NCBI GenBank assembly: GCA_025355965.1
Contig: JANXYR010000069.1
Span: 1 to 38,073 of the forward strand
DNA length: 38,073 bases
Direction: 5' to 3'
Source of the DNA: Geobacteraceae bacterium
GTDB taxonomy: Bacteria > Desulfobacterota > Desulfuromonadia > Geobacterales > Pseudopelobacteraceae
Below are positions 17,141 to 24,663 of this stretch, piece by piece; the stretch's first letter is position 1; the number at the start of each line of letters is the position of its first letter. The notes beneath the pieces were generated by a model. That model saw only the letters and a list, made by a program, of their open reading frames with translations, did not search any database and had not been told where the DNA came from. Both the position numbers and the translations under genes were made by a program.

Positions 17141-17150
17141 CGTTTAGACG

Positions 17151-17178
17151 TTGAATTTTTACCGAATTGTTCTATACT
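17151..17178 (+). promoter_or_regulatory. Promoter of the DUF948/YtxH pair
   Basis: TTGAAT (17151-17156) and TATACT (17173-17178) are separated by 16 bases. Transcription would start near 17185, with GGAG upstream of the ATG at 17220. Confidence 0.6.
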
Positions 17179-17219
17179 TTGCTCATAGAATGTATATTTG
17201 CATAAATGGAGAATAATTA

Positions 17220-17615
17220 ATGTCACTAACCGTAATCGCCCTGATAGTTATAGCTATAGCACTCTGTATCCTTGTACTGACCTTGGTCCCGACCTTCTTG
17301 ACCATCAGACGGACTGCCGCATCGGTTGGAGAGCTGGCGGAGATGGTTCGAAGCGAGCTTAAGCCGACGTTGCATGAACTGACTGGCGTACTGTCGGAAT
17401 TGAAGAGTGTCAGTGGCGGTGTGGCTGAGTACAACGACGATGTCAAACGTTTCATGTCTGAGCTGGGGGCGGCAGGAGACAATCTGCACACAATCAACCG
17501 CTCGGTTGGGGTCGTAACAAATGCTCTCAACACCACTACGGTCTGGGCAACCGGAGCCAGAGTAGCAGGCAAATATATATTTGATCGATATCTAAAAAAA
17601 AGGGGAGGTAATTAA
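17220..17615 (+). CDS. DUF948 domain membrane protein
   Basis: A 131-residue protein with one N-terminal membrane helix (residues 4-28, LTVIALIVIAIALCILVLTLV). An amphipathic helical region follows, resembling DUF948 (GELAEMVRSELKPTLHELTGVLSEL), and a basic tail ends KKRGGN. The function of DUF948 is unknown; it is commonly paired with YtxH proteins and thought to be an envelope stress or general stress protein. It is followed after two bases by a YtxH-type gene, an arrangement that recurs in many bacteria. A membrane-anchored, cytoplasm-facing coiled protein is the simplest reading. Confidence 0.75.
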   Translation: MSLTVIALIVIAIALCILVLTLVPTFLTIRRTAASVGELAEMVRSELKPTLHELTGVLSELKSVSGGVAEYNDDVKRFMSELGAAGDNLHTINRSVGVVTNALNTTTVWATGARVAGKYIFDRYLKKRGGN

Positions 17616-17617
17616 CC

Positions 17618-17923
17618 ATGTCTGACAAATGTGAAGTATCAGCGGGAACAGTATTAGTATCGTTTGTAGCCGGAGCAGCAATCGGAGCTGGCTTGGCGTT
17701 GTTGTATGCACCAAAGAGCGGTCGCGAATTGCGCGAAGATATTCTTGATCTGACAGAAGATGCAGTAGACAAGATCAAGGAATACGCAAAAGAAGCTCAG
17801 GAAAAAATCAAAACTGCCGTCGAAGATGGTAAGGAAACCTTCGTTGAGAAAAAAGCTGTTCTTGCATCTGCCATTGAGGCAGGTCGTGAAGCGATGCAGA
17901 AAGAGCGCTCTTCAGCGTCGTAA
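17618..17923 (+). CDS. YtxH-type stress protein
   Basis: A 101-residue protein. Residues 8-31 form a hydrophobic glycine-rich helix (VLVSFVAGAAIGAGLALLYAP), then PKSGRELREDI, the YtxH family signature, then a highly charged lysine/glutamate-rich helix to the end. YtxH proteins are associated with general stress in Bacillus; the biochemical role is unknown. It follows the DUF948 gene by two bases. A strong hairpin 20 bases downstream ends the unit. Confidence 0.85.
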   Translation: MSDKCEVSAGTVLVSFVAGAAIGAGLALLYAPKSGRELREDILDLTEDAVDKIKEYAKEAQEKIKTAVEDGKETFVEKKAVLASAIEAGREAMQKERSSAS

Positions 17924-17941
17924 TCTGCAAATAGAGCGGAG

Positions 17942-17971
17942 CTTAAGAGTTCACTTCGGTGGACTCTTAAG
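17942..17971 (+). terminator. Hairpin with UUCG tetraloop after the YtxH gene
   Basis: CTTAAGAGT (17942-17950), a T-G wobble and CAC/GTG form a 13-pair stem closed by TTCG; the right arm ends at 17971. This is an exceptionally stable loop. The following bases (GTTTC) are a poor U-tract, so termination may be partial, or the hairpin may stabilise the 3' end. Confidence 0.65.
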
Positions 17972-18062
17972 TTTCAAGTGCATGAGAACATTCCCCCTAT
18001 CTAACCGCTGTTAAAACCGCTATTCAGCTGCTGATGCCCATATAACAAGAGTTTTCGCGTCG

Positions 18063-18091
18063 TTGACTTTCATGGCAGCTTCCTTTATACT
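18063..18091 (+). promoter_or_regulatory. Promoter of the MltD-like gene, almost abutting the start codon
   Basis: TTGACT (18063-18068), 17 bases, then TATACT (18086-18091). The ATG at 18101 is only nine bases beyond the -10 element, so the predicted transcript has almost no leader and no ribosome binding site. Confidence 0.7.
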
Positions 18092-18100
18092 TCCCCACTA

Positions 18101-19600
18101 ATGAAGACTTATAATCTTTTTACATACGCGGTTATCGCCCTTACGGCACTGATCTGTGCCCTGCCTGTTGCAGCAACAGAGCCAATTCAGCCTCTTCTGG
18201 ACGAATTGATCCGACCTAATGCTACGACACTTGGAGATACAGTGGCACCTTCGCTGACTCCATCCGACATTCTGGCAGCAGCTGAATACGGACAACCGGA
18301 ACCAGTTACTGCGCTCTTTTCACTCGAAGAGCTAAGAAGTTCAAGTGATGATGACAGTGAACTTGAGCTGCCGAATATCGGTCTGCCGATTTCCGATATC
18401 CCGTTGACATTGAACAGCAAGGTTGAATATTTCCTATACTATTTTCAAACCAGCGGCAAGCAGTCCTTCTCGCGCTGGCTTTCGCATTCTTCCCGTTATA
18501 TTCCGATGATGAAGGAGATTCTGAAGCGTGAAGGAATGCCGGAAGATCTGGTATATGTCGCCATGATCGAGAGCGGCTTTCAGATGCATGCACGTTCATG
18601 GGCCAGTGCGGTCGGTCCGTGGCAGTTCATGTCAGAGACCGGTCGGCGCTACGCACTGCGTATCGATCAGTGGATAGACGAGCGCAAAAATCCGGTCAAG
18701 GCCACAACTGCTGCTGCTCTGTATATGAAAGAGCTATACACCATGTTCAAAGGCGACTGGTATCTGGCGGCAGCCGGCTACAATGCCGGTGAAAACAAGA
18801 TTCTGCGTGCCATCAACATGTATAACACCAGCGATTTCTGGGAGATCTCGCGTGGATCTTACTTGAAGCGTGAAACCAAGGAATATGTTCCTAAGCTTCT
18901 TGCGGCTGCTATAATTGCCAAAGATCCGGCCCGCTACGGTTTCACCGATATCGCTTACCTGACCCCAATTGAGTATGACACAGTAACGATACCTTCACGT
19001 ACCAATCTTGATCTGGCTGCAAAACTGAGCGGCACAACCTACGAATCTATTAAAGAATTGAATCCGGATCTACGCCACTGGTGCACACCCCCCAATTATC
19101 CCGATTATCAGCTCAAGATCCCAAGAGGAAGTAAACAGCAGTTTGAGACTGAGTATGCAAAAATTCCTGAGGGTCAGCGTTTCACCGAACGTGTCCTTTA
19201 CAGCCGCTATCAAGCCCGTAAGAAGGATTCACTCAAAAGCCTGGCCCGCCGTTTCGGCACTTCAACAGAGACTCTGGCAGAATTGAACGGCCTGAGTTCC
19301 AAAAGCCGAATTACCGGAAAGTCACTACTTGTACCGGTCAAGCAGACCGTTGATTTCAGCCACGAAGGACGAACAGCCAGCTCAACTGTAGCTGCGAAAG
19401 GGAGTTATGCAAAATATTACACCGTAAAAAGTGGCGACACTCTCAGTTCTCTCTCCAAACGTTTCAACGTATCTACCAAGCTACTTACCGCTTGGAACAA
19501 CATGAAAACAAAAGTTGCCCTTAAACCGGGGCGACGCATTATTATCGCAAAATTCACCGAAAAGAATGGAGAGATGGTTCCGGCTGTAGCCAAGAGCTGA
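18101..19600 (+). CDS. mltD: MltD-like membrane-bound lytic murein transglycosylase
   Basis: A 499-residue exported protein that cleaves peptidoglycan glycan strands. A signal peptide occupies residues 1-26 (ending LPVAATE); no lipobox cysteine is evident, unlike E. coli MltD. The SLT domain spans about 125-260: catalytic Glu157 in AMIESGF, SAVGPWQFM, and YNAGENKI. Two LysM-like repeats end the protein (about 362-412 and 434-485, the second with YYTVKSGDTLSSLSKRF). There is no other in-frame start upstream, and the signal peptide fixes this ATG, so it is translated from a nearly leaderless message. The following genes lie close behind (43-base gap). Confidence 0.92.
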   Translation: MKTYNLFTYAVIALTALICALPVAATEPIQPLLDELIRPNATTLGDTVAPSLTPSDILAAAEYGQPEPVTALFSLEELRSSSDDDSELELPNIGLPISDIPLTLNSKVEYFLYYFQTSGKQSFSRWLSHSSRYIPMMKEILKREGMPEDLVYVAMIESGFQMHARSWASAVGPWQFMSETGRRYALRIDQWIDERKNPVKATTAAALYMKELYTMFKGDWYLAAAGYNAGENKILRAINMYNTSDFWEISRGSYLKRETKEYVPKLLAAAIIAKDPARYGFTDIAYLTPIEYDTVTIPSRTNLDLAAKLSGTTYESIKELNPDLRHWCTPPNYPDYQLKIPRGSKQQFETEYAKIPEGQRFTERVLYSRYQARKKDSLKSLARRFGTSTETLAELNGLSSKSRITGKSLLVPVKQTVDFSHEGRTASSTVAAKGSYAKYYTVKSGDTLSSLSKRFNVSTKLLTAWNNMKTKVALKPGRRIIIAKFTEKNGEMVPAVAKS

Positions 19601-19643
19601 CTCCTGTTTATCCCAGTGCCGAAACATTTGAAAGGAAACCCCG

Positions 19644-20384
19644 ATGTATAACATTCTTATCTCCGCAGCTGCTGCAGTTGCCGTGCTGCTGATATCTTTA
19701 TTTGTCCTAAAGCTGGCTTGGTGGATCTCACTGATTATCGCTCTGATTGTCTTCTCGCTGATCTTTGTCTTGTTTTCACGCATCACCATGAAAAAGGTCA
19801 TGGCTTCCATCGAGACGGCAGGCAAGGATCTACAAGCCCAGCCTCCCCGATTTGAGAAAGCGATCCGTGAACTAAAGGATGCCTTGCAGTACAGCAAGTG
19901 GCAGCTTTATGTAAGCGGACAGCTGAACTCGCAGATCGGCATGATCTACTACATGAAACGCGACTTCTCAAATGCGTTCCCGCATCTGGAAAAATCGTTC
20001 TTTAAAAACTGGGCCGCGACAGCCATGCTGGCTATTTCCTACATGAAGCGCCAGAAGAAGGACAAGATGATCAGTACCTTCGAGCGAGCTGTGCAATGGA
20101 ACAGCAAGGAATCACTGCTTTGGTGTCTTTACGCCTACTGCATGAACGAGAGTGGTGATTCAGTAAAAGCAAAAGGAATTATTGCCAAAGGGCTCAAAAA
20201 ACTCCCAGGTGACGAAAAACTGAAGGAAAATCTGGAGTGCCTGGAGAAGGGCAAAAAAATGAATATGCGTGCGTATGGCGATTTGTGGTTTCAGTTCCAT
20301 CTGGAAAGCCTGGGTGCCATCCAGAGGCACCAGATGGCGGCCATGGGAGGCCGTATGCAGCGGCGGACGGCTGTTAGACGATAA
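19644..20384 (+). CDS. TPR-like membrane protein
   Basis: A 246-residue protein. Two adjacent membrane helices occupy residues 4-50 (ISAAAAVAVLLISLFVL and LIIALIVFSLIFVLFS). Then comes a cytoplasmic region rich in 34-residue helical hairpins resembling TPR repeats: LNSQIGMIYYMKRDFSNAF, AATAMLAISYMKRQKKD, and SLLWCLYAYCMNESGD. The last 35 residues are basic and methionine-rich. AAAGGAAA precedes the ATG. No enzymatic motif is visible; a scaffold role is the natural reading. It lies between the transglycosylase and cheW in the same direction. Confidence 0.7.
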   Translation: MYNILISAAAAVAVLLISLFVLKLAWWISLIIALIVFSLIFVLFSRITMKKVMASIETAGKDLQAQPPRFEKAIRELKDALQYSKWQLYVSGQLNSQIGMIYYMKRDFSNAFPHLEKSFFKNWAATAMLAISYMKRQKKDKMISTFERAVQWNSKESLLWCLYAYCMNESGDSVKAKGIIAKGLKKLPGDEKLKENLECLEKGKKMNMRAYGDLWFQFHLESLGAIQRHQMAAMGGRMQRRTAVRR

Positions 20385-20452
20385 AGCAAAATACGACCGC
20401 TACAGCAATTGGTGCGGCAGTTTAAACTGTAATCGCGCAAAAGGAGCCCCAT

Positions 20453-20953
20453 ATGTCCACAAATGCACTTGTAAAACTTGATAATACAAAGAATGACGAA
20501 CTGATTCAATTGGTCAGTTTTATGCTTGCAGACGAAGAGTATGGAGTTGAAGTCCTCAAAGTCCGCGAGATCATCCGTATGCCAACCATCACAAAGATGC
20601 CAAACGTACCGCAGCATGTCGAAGGAATCATTAACCTACGCGGCAAGGTTATCCCAATTATCTCCATGCGCAGGCGTTTCGGCCTGATGGAGAATGAAAA
20701 CAATATCCAGACTCGCATCATAATAATGGATGTTGTCGGAACTCTGACAGGATTTATTGTCGATGCAGTTTCAGAAGTTATCCGCATCCACAGTAGCGAA
20801 ATTCAGCCACCACCCTCAATGATGCTTTCGGGCGGCGTCAGTCAGGAATTTATCACTGGCGTATACAACCACGCCGAACGATTGCTGATAATCATGGATA
20901 TAGACAAAATGTTCTCTGAGAATGAGCGGGATAGTTTTAGCGAGATGGGATAA
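20453..20953 (+). CDS. cheW: CheW-type chemotaxis adaptor
   Basis: A 166-residue protein that bridges chemoreceptors and the CheA kinase. The CheW domain runs from about residue 18 to 155, with FMLADEEYGVEVLKVREI, NLRGKVIPIISMRRRFG (the conserved NLRG motif) and IVDAVSEVIRI. An AAAGGAG site precedes the ATG. It stands apart from any cheA, cheY or receptor gene in this window, so it belongs to a pathway encoded elsewhere. A terminator follows within 15 bases of the stop codon. Confidence 0.93.
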   Translation: MSTNALVKLDNTKNDELIQLVSFMLADEEYGVEVLKVREIIRMPTITKMPNVPQHVEGIINLRGKVIPIISMRRRFGLMENENNIQTRIIIMDVVGTLTGFIVDAVSEVIRIHSSEIQPPPSMMLSGGVSQEFITGVYNHAERLLIIMDIDKMFSENERDSFSEMG

Positions 20954-20967
20954 CCTTTTGATACGTT

Positions 20968-20999
20968 GAGGTGGCTCAGAACGACGAGCCCCCTCTTTT
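20968..20999 (+). terminator. Intrinsic terminator after cheW
   Basis: GAGG-T-GGCTC (20968-20977) pairs with GAGCC-C-CCTC (20986-20995) with one mismatch, followed by TTTT. It separates cheW from the convergent DUF512 gene. Confidence 0.75.
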
Positions 21000-21048
21000 A
21001 TTCCGTACTAATATTTCCCTTGCGGATATCCTGAGACTTATATTCATG

Positions 21049-22362
21049 TTACCGCAACAGCTTCCTACCATAGGATCGTAGCACCTTATAAAAACCCCCA
21101 GGTGTTGAATCAAAAATGACCACCCGACAACCGATTCGTCGTTCCAAATCATCCAGCGAAACGTTATCCAGAAAAACTCCCTCCCCCTCTTTCAGCATAA
21201 CATCCGGCAGTAGCAGACACGAACCGATATCGTAACCAACCAATGCCGCAACAATATCATTGCCGGTGATCAGTCCGCTAACCGTTATACTCGACCCGAA
21301 AAGATTGTTTTCAACCGCCAGTGGTACGATATCAACACCGCTCTTTTCAGCCAACTCCGTCAGAAAGTCCCTCACAAATCCAAACGACGAAACACCGGTG
21401 ATGACTGTCACACGAAACGTTCCAATCGGCCTTATGCTCCTCAACAGTCTGGTAGCTTCCTTCATAAAGAGAGGGACCATACCAACACCGTTTTCTATCT
21501 GTGGAAAATCGCCGTATTCCTTTACCGACGGGAAAGGCAGACCTCCCTTGAGATAAAATTCATCAGCCAGAAAAAGAAAAGGCTGGCGCAGTTTTCTACG
21601 TATGGCATCTGCCTTAGGTTGCCAGATTGCTATAAACTCCCGTGCATAGTCGGCATCTACCGGTGTTAACTGCGGCAACCTCTGGCGATGGTTTGTCAGC
21701 CCAAGGGGCACAATTGCCAATGATTGTATTGCCGGGTATAGAGCCGCCAGTTCCGTCACGGTCCGGATGAGCTCTTCTCCGTCGTTCAGTCCTGGGCAGA
21801 GTACAACCTGTGTATGCATGACAATGCGGGCAGCGGCAAGCATCTGCAACTGCTTCAGAATAGGGGGGATACCGGACTTCCCGAGAAGGTGTTCCCGCAG
21901 ATCCGGATTGGTAGCATGAACTGAAATATAAAGTGGAGAAAGACGTTGTTCGATGATGCGGTTCAGCGCTGATGCCTTGATGTTTGCCAGCGTGACGTAG
22001 TTGCCGTTTAAAAAAGAGAGGCGATAATCTTCATCTTTGACGTATAACTGCTTGCGGAGACCTTTGGGCAGCTGGTGGACAAAACAGAAAAGGCAGTTAT
22101 TGGCGCAACGGGCAGGAACTGGAGCTGAAAATGTCAACCCGAGCGGTTCACCTGCCTGCCGCTCGACCTCCAACTCACACAGTTCACCATCCGGTTTTTC
22201 AATTTCCAGCAGCAACTCTTCTTCAGAAGCGGTGTAGTAGCTATAATCAATCAGATCACGCAGCGGCTGGCCATTAACTACCAGCAAACGGTCGCCAGCT
22301 ACGACCTCTAAGCCGTCGGCAATCGAACCAGGCGCAACTGAATCAATCCGAAGGCCTGCCAT
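21049..22362 (-). CDS. DUF512 protein with PDZ-like and radical-SAM-like domains
   Basis: A 437-residue protein from ATG 22362 (an adjacent in-frame GTG at 22365 would add one residue). Residues 3-60 form a PDZ-like domain (IDSVAPGSIADGLEVVAGD). Cys-x3-Cys-x2-Cys near residue 87 (CANNCLFC) is the radical-SAM cluster motif, followed by the FLNGNYVTL and HVHATNP-type strand pattern of the fold. The C-terminal 150 residues are DUF512. Radical-SAM chemistry is expected, but the substrate is unknown. It overlaps the permease stop by one base and is the last gene of the mutL-miaA-hfq transcription unit or a sub-operon. Confidence 0.85.
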   Translation of the reverse strand: MAGLRIDSVAPGSIADGLEVVAGDRLLVVNGQPLRDLIDYSYYTASEEELLLEIEKPDGELCELEVERQAGEPLGLTFSAPVPARCANNCLFCFVHQLPKGLRKQLYVKDEDYRLSFLNGNYVTLANIKASALNRIIEQRLSPLYISVHATNPDLREHLLGKSGIPPILKQLQMLAAARIVMHTQVVLCPGLNDGEELIRTVTELAALYPAIQSLAIVPLGLTNHRQRLPQLTPVDADYAREFIAIWQPKADAIRRKLRQPFLFLADEFYLKGGLPFPSVKEYGDFPQIENGVGMVPLFMKEATRLLRSIRPIGTFRVTVITGVSSFGFVRDFLTELAEKSGVDIVPLAVENNLFGSSITVSGLITGNDIVAALVGYDIGSCLLLPDVMLKEGEGVFLDNVSLDDLERRIGCRVVIFDSTPGGFYKVLRSYGRKLLR

Positions 22363-23435
22363 CACCCCTCCCGGAAAAACTCGGAGTTACGGTAGTACTC
22401 CGTAAGGGAGCGGAGAAAGACCTGCAACACAGCAACAACCGGCACCGCCAGCAACATCCCCATGATACCAAAAAGCTGGCCACCTATCAGCAGAGCCACG
22501 ATGGCCACCAGCGGGTGGAGCCCGACCGTATCGCCAACTATTTTAGGTGTAATAAGAGCGCCTTCCAACAACTGAACAAACCCGAACCATCCAAGACATA
22601 GCAGTGGGTGGAGTATATCATTGAATTTGAGAAGTGCCATGGCAACAGAAAGACAAATACCGATAATTGTCCCAACATAGGGAATGATAAACGTGACGCC
22701 TGCCAGCGTACCAATAGCAATCGCCAGGTCTATGCCAATGATGTACAGTCCAACACTATAGAGAACCGCCAGAATTGCGCACACCGACAGCTGCCCCTTG
22801 ACGAATCCTGACAACACGGCATCGACTTCTGACAATTTTGCAGCGTACGCCGTACGAAAGCGCTCCGGAATATATGATTCGATAAAAGTTTTGAGCTGCG
22901 GCAGGTCATATAGAAGATAGAAAAGATAAATCGGAATTATCAGGTAGCCCAGTATAGCAAGAAGCAGACTTACCGTCGAAGTGAGTGCTCTCTGAAGGAA
23001 CGCCAGCAGCGGTTTGAGTAGATCTGGTGCGGTGTTTTGGGCCAGCTGCAGAAGTTCATTAAGCCTCAGCGCCAACTTGTCGGTAGTTTCAACCCCGAGA
23101 TATGCTTTTATTGAAGTGGGTGTTATTTCGTAAAGATGCTGTGCATATGCCGGCAGATTAAGCTGCATGCTTGAAAACTCACCCGTTATCGAAACAACCA
23201 GAAAAACTGCACATACGGTGCAGATTACGATCGCCAGAATGAGTATAAGCACAATCCCGTACTGGCGTTTCAGCCCTTTGCATTCAAGAAACTCCACCGT
23301 CGGGTTCAGTATGTAAGCCAGCGCAAAAGCTATGAACAGTTGCAGAAAAACGGCAGATGAATAGTACAGCACGGCCGCTAAAAGAAAAAACAGCAGAAGT
23401 GTTATGCTAAGAAGGATTTTTTTACTTTTTGACAT
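22362..23435 (-). CDS. AI-2E family (PerM/TqsA-like) membrane protein
   Basis: A 357-residue polytopic membrane protein with about eight hydrophobic segments and the family block in the last third (GTLAGVTFIIPYVGTIIG, near 240-258). Members include TqsA and PerM; exporter functions include autoinducer-2 and Na+/H+ exchange, so substrate is unknown. A GGAGG sits 20 bases before the ATG, with a five-pair hairpin (GGGCT 23436-23440 with AGCCC 23451-23455) between it and the start, an odd arrangement that may bring the site closer. The gene follows hfq after 57 bases and overlaps the DUF512 gene. Confidence 0.88.
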   Translation of the reverse strand: MSKSKKILLSITLLLFFLLAAVLYYSSAVFLQLFIAFALAYILNPTVEFLECKGLKRQYGIVLILILAIVICTVCAVFLVVSITGEFSSMQLNLPAYAQHLYEITPTSIKAYLGVETTDKLALRLNELLQLAQNTAPDLLKPLLAFLQRALTSTVSLLLAILGYLIIPIYLFYLLYDLPQLKTFIESYIPERFRTAYAAKLSEVDAVLSGFVKGQLSVCAILAVLYSVGLYIIGIDLAIAIGTLAGVTFIIPYVGTIIGICLSVAMALLKFNDILHPLLCLGWFGFVQLLEGALITPKIVGDTVGLHPLVAIVALLIGGQLFGIMGMLLAVPVVAVLQVFLRSLTEYYRNSEFFREG

Positions 23436-23492
23436 GGGCTGTCTTAGAGAAGCCCCTCCAAGGTCATATAGGCCAGAGAGGGACTATGGATT

Positions 23493-23717
23493 TTACTGGT
23501 GCAGCCGGAAAGTACCATCCACAGAAGTAATGGTAGCAATAGCGTGCTTGTAAATCAGCATGTCTCCACCGAAGTCAAGCAACAGAGAAAAATTATCAAA
23601 TGATTTTATAAAACCTTCCAATTTGTCACCCGACATCATAACAACTTTAACCCGCACATGCTCCTTGCGGGCCTGATTGAGATACTGATCCTGAATATTA
23701 AAAGGTGCCTTAGACAT
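23493..23717 (-). CDS. hfq: RNA chaperone Hfq
   Basis: A 74-residue Sm-like protein that pairs small RNAs with mRNAs. The start is the ATG at 23715-23717: it gives MSKAPFNIQDQYLNQARKE with GGAGG upstream, and it matches family N-termini; a longer reading from 23792 would overlap miaA. Sm1 (VMMSGDKLEGFIKSFDNFSLLL) and Sm2 with YKHAIATI are intact. There is essentially no C-terminal tail. The mutL-miaA-hfq order resembles that in many proteobacteria. Its presence predicts trans-acting small RNAs in this genome. Confidence 0.96.
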   Translation of the reverse strand: MSKAPFNIQDQYLNQARKEHVRVKVVMMSGDKLEGFIKSFDNFSLLLDFGGDMLIYKHAIATITSVDGTFRLHQ

Positions 23718-23721
23718 TGCT

Positions 23722-24663
23722 TTAAGCCTCCTGATGATCAAAAAATTTAATTGTATGTTGAAGTATATTATCAAACTTATCGGGATATTCAAACCACAAT
23801 ATATCAGGATCTGCTTTAAACCATGTCATCTGGCGCTTGGCATAGTGGCGCGTATCACGCTTTATCAGGCTGACCGTTTCTTCAGCAGAAAGTTCGCCAC
23901 ACACATGAGCAACCACTTCCTTATAGCCAATCGAGCGCATCGACTTGAGATCACGCCCGAACCCGCTAGCCAACAAAGCACTCACCTCTTTCAGTAAACC
24001 ATCTTTCAGCATCCGTTCAACACGTTCTTCAATACGCTCATACAACTGTCCACGATCGACTGAGATGCCAATCTGGAGTGAATCATAGCGCCTGGTGGCA
24101 AAAGCATGCTCTTTTTGATAGCTGGAAAGCGGGATACCTGTCAGGCGATGCACTTCCAGAGCGCGTATGATGCGTACTAGATTATTAGGATGAAGGGTAG
24201 CTGCCAGTTCAGGGTCTACCTGCCGCAACTTCTCCAACATAGCCTCATTACCAAGCATGTTGGCTTCATCCTGCAAAGCCTCGCGGAGTTCGCCCGCCCC
24301 GCTTGGTGAATCAACCAGACCGTTTAGCAAGGCTCTGATGTAGAGACCGGTTCCGCCGACCACAATAACTCGCTTCCCACGACCGCTGATATCCCGAATC
24401 GCTACATCAGCCGCGTCAGAAAAATCAGCGGCTGAAAATTGTTGGTCGGGATCTATCAAGTCAATCAAATGGTGGCGAATCTCTGTTTGCTGTTCCAGAG
24501 AAGGTTTGGCAGTGCCTATGTCCAACCCGCGGTAAATCTGCATCGAGTCGGCATTGACGATCTCAGCGCCCAAAGCATGTGCCAGGCGCATGGCAAGTTC
24601 GCTCTTGCCGGAAGCGGTCGGACCACAGATGACAAGAATTTTATTCGCCGGATGCTGTTTCAT
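23722..24663 (-). CDS. miaA: tRNA dimethylallyltransferase MiaA
   Basis: A 313-residue enzyme that adds a dimethylallyl group to A37 of tRNAs reading UNN codons. The P-loop is GPTASGKSEL (residues 14-23), then NADSMQIYRGLDIGTAKP and VGGTGLYIRALLNGL, all family motifs; the C-terminal part has KRDTRHYAKRQMTWF, with the arginines that contact the tRNA. The ATG overlaps the mutL stop (ATGA), and the stop lies four bases before hfq. Length is normal. Confidence 0.96.
   Translation of the reverse strand: MKQHPANKILVICGPTASGKSELAMRLAHALGAEIVNADSMQIYRGLDIGTAKPSLEQQTEIRHHLIDLIDPDQQFSAADFSDAADVAIRDISGRGKRVIVVGGTGLYIRALLNGLVDSPSGAGELREALQDEANMLGNEAMLEKLRQVDPELAATLHPNNLVRIIRALEVHRLTGIPLSSYQKEHAFATRRYDSLQIGISVDRGQLYERIEERVERMLKDGLLKEVSALLASGFGRDLKSMRSIGYKEVVAHVCGELSAEETVSLIKRDTRHYAKRQMTWFKADPDILWFEYPDKFDNILQHTIKFFDHQEA

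Noticed and set aside
23718-23792. N-terminal extension of hfq
   Set aside because: It overlaps miaA and is unlike any Hfq; MSKAPFNIQDQ fits the family and has GGAGG upstream.
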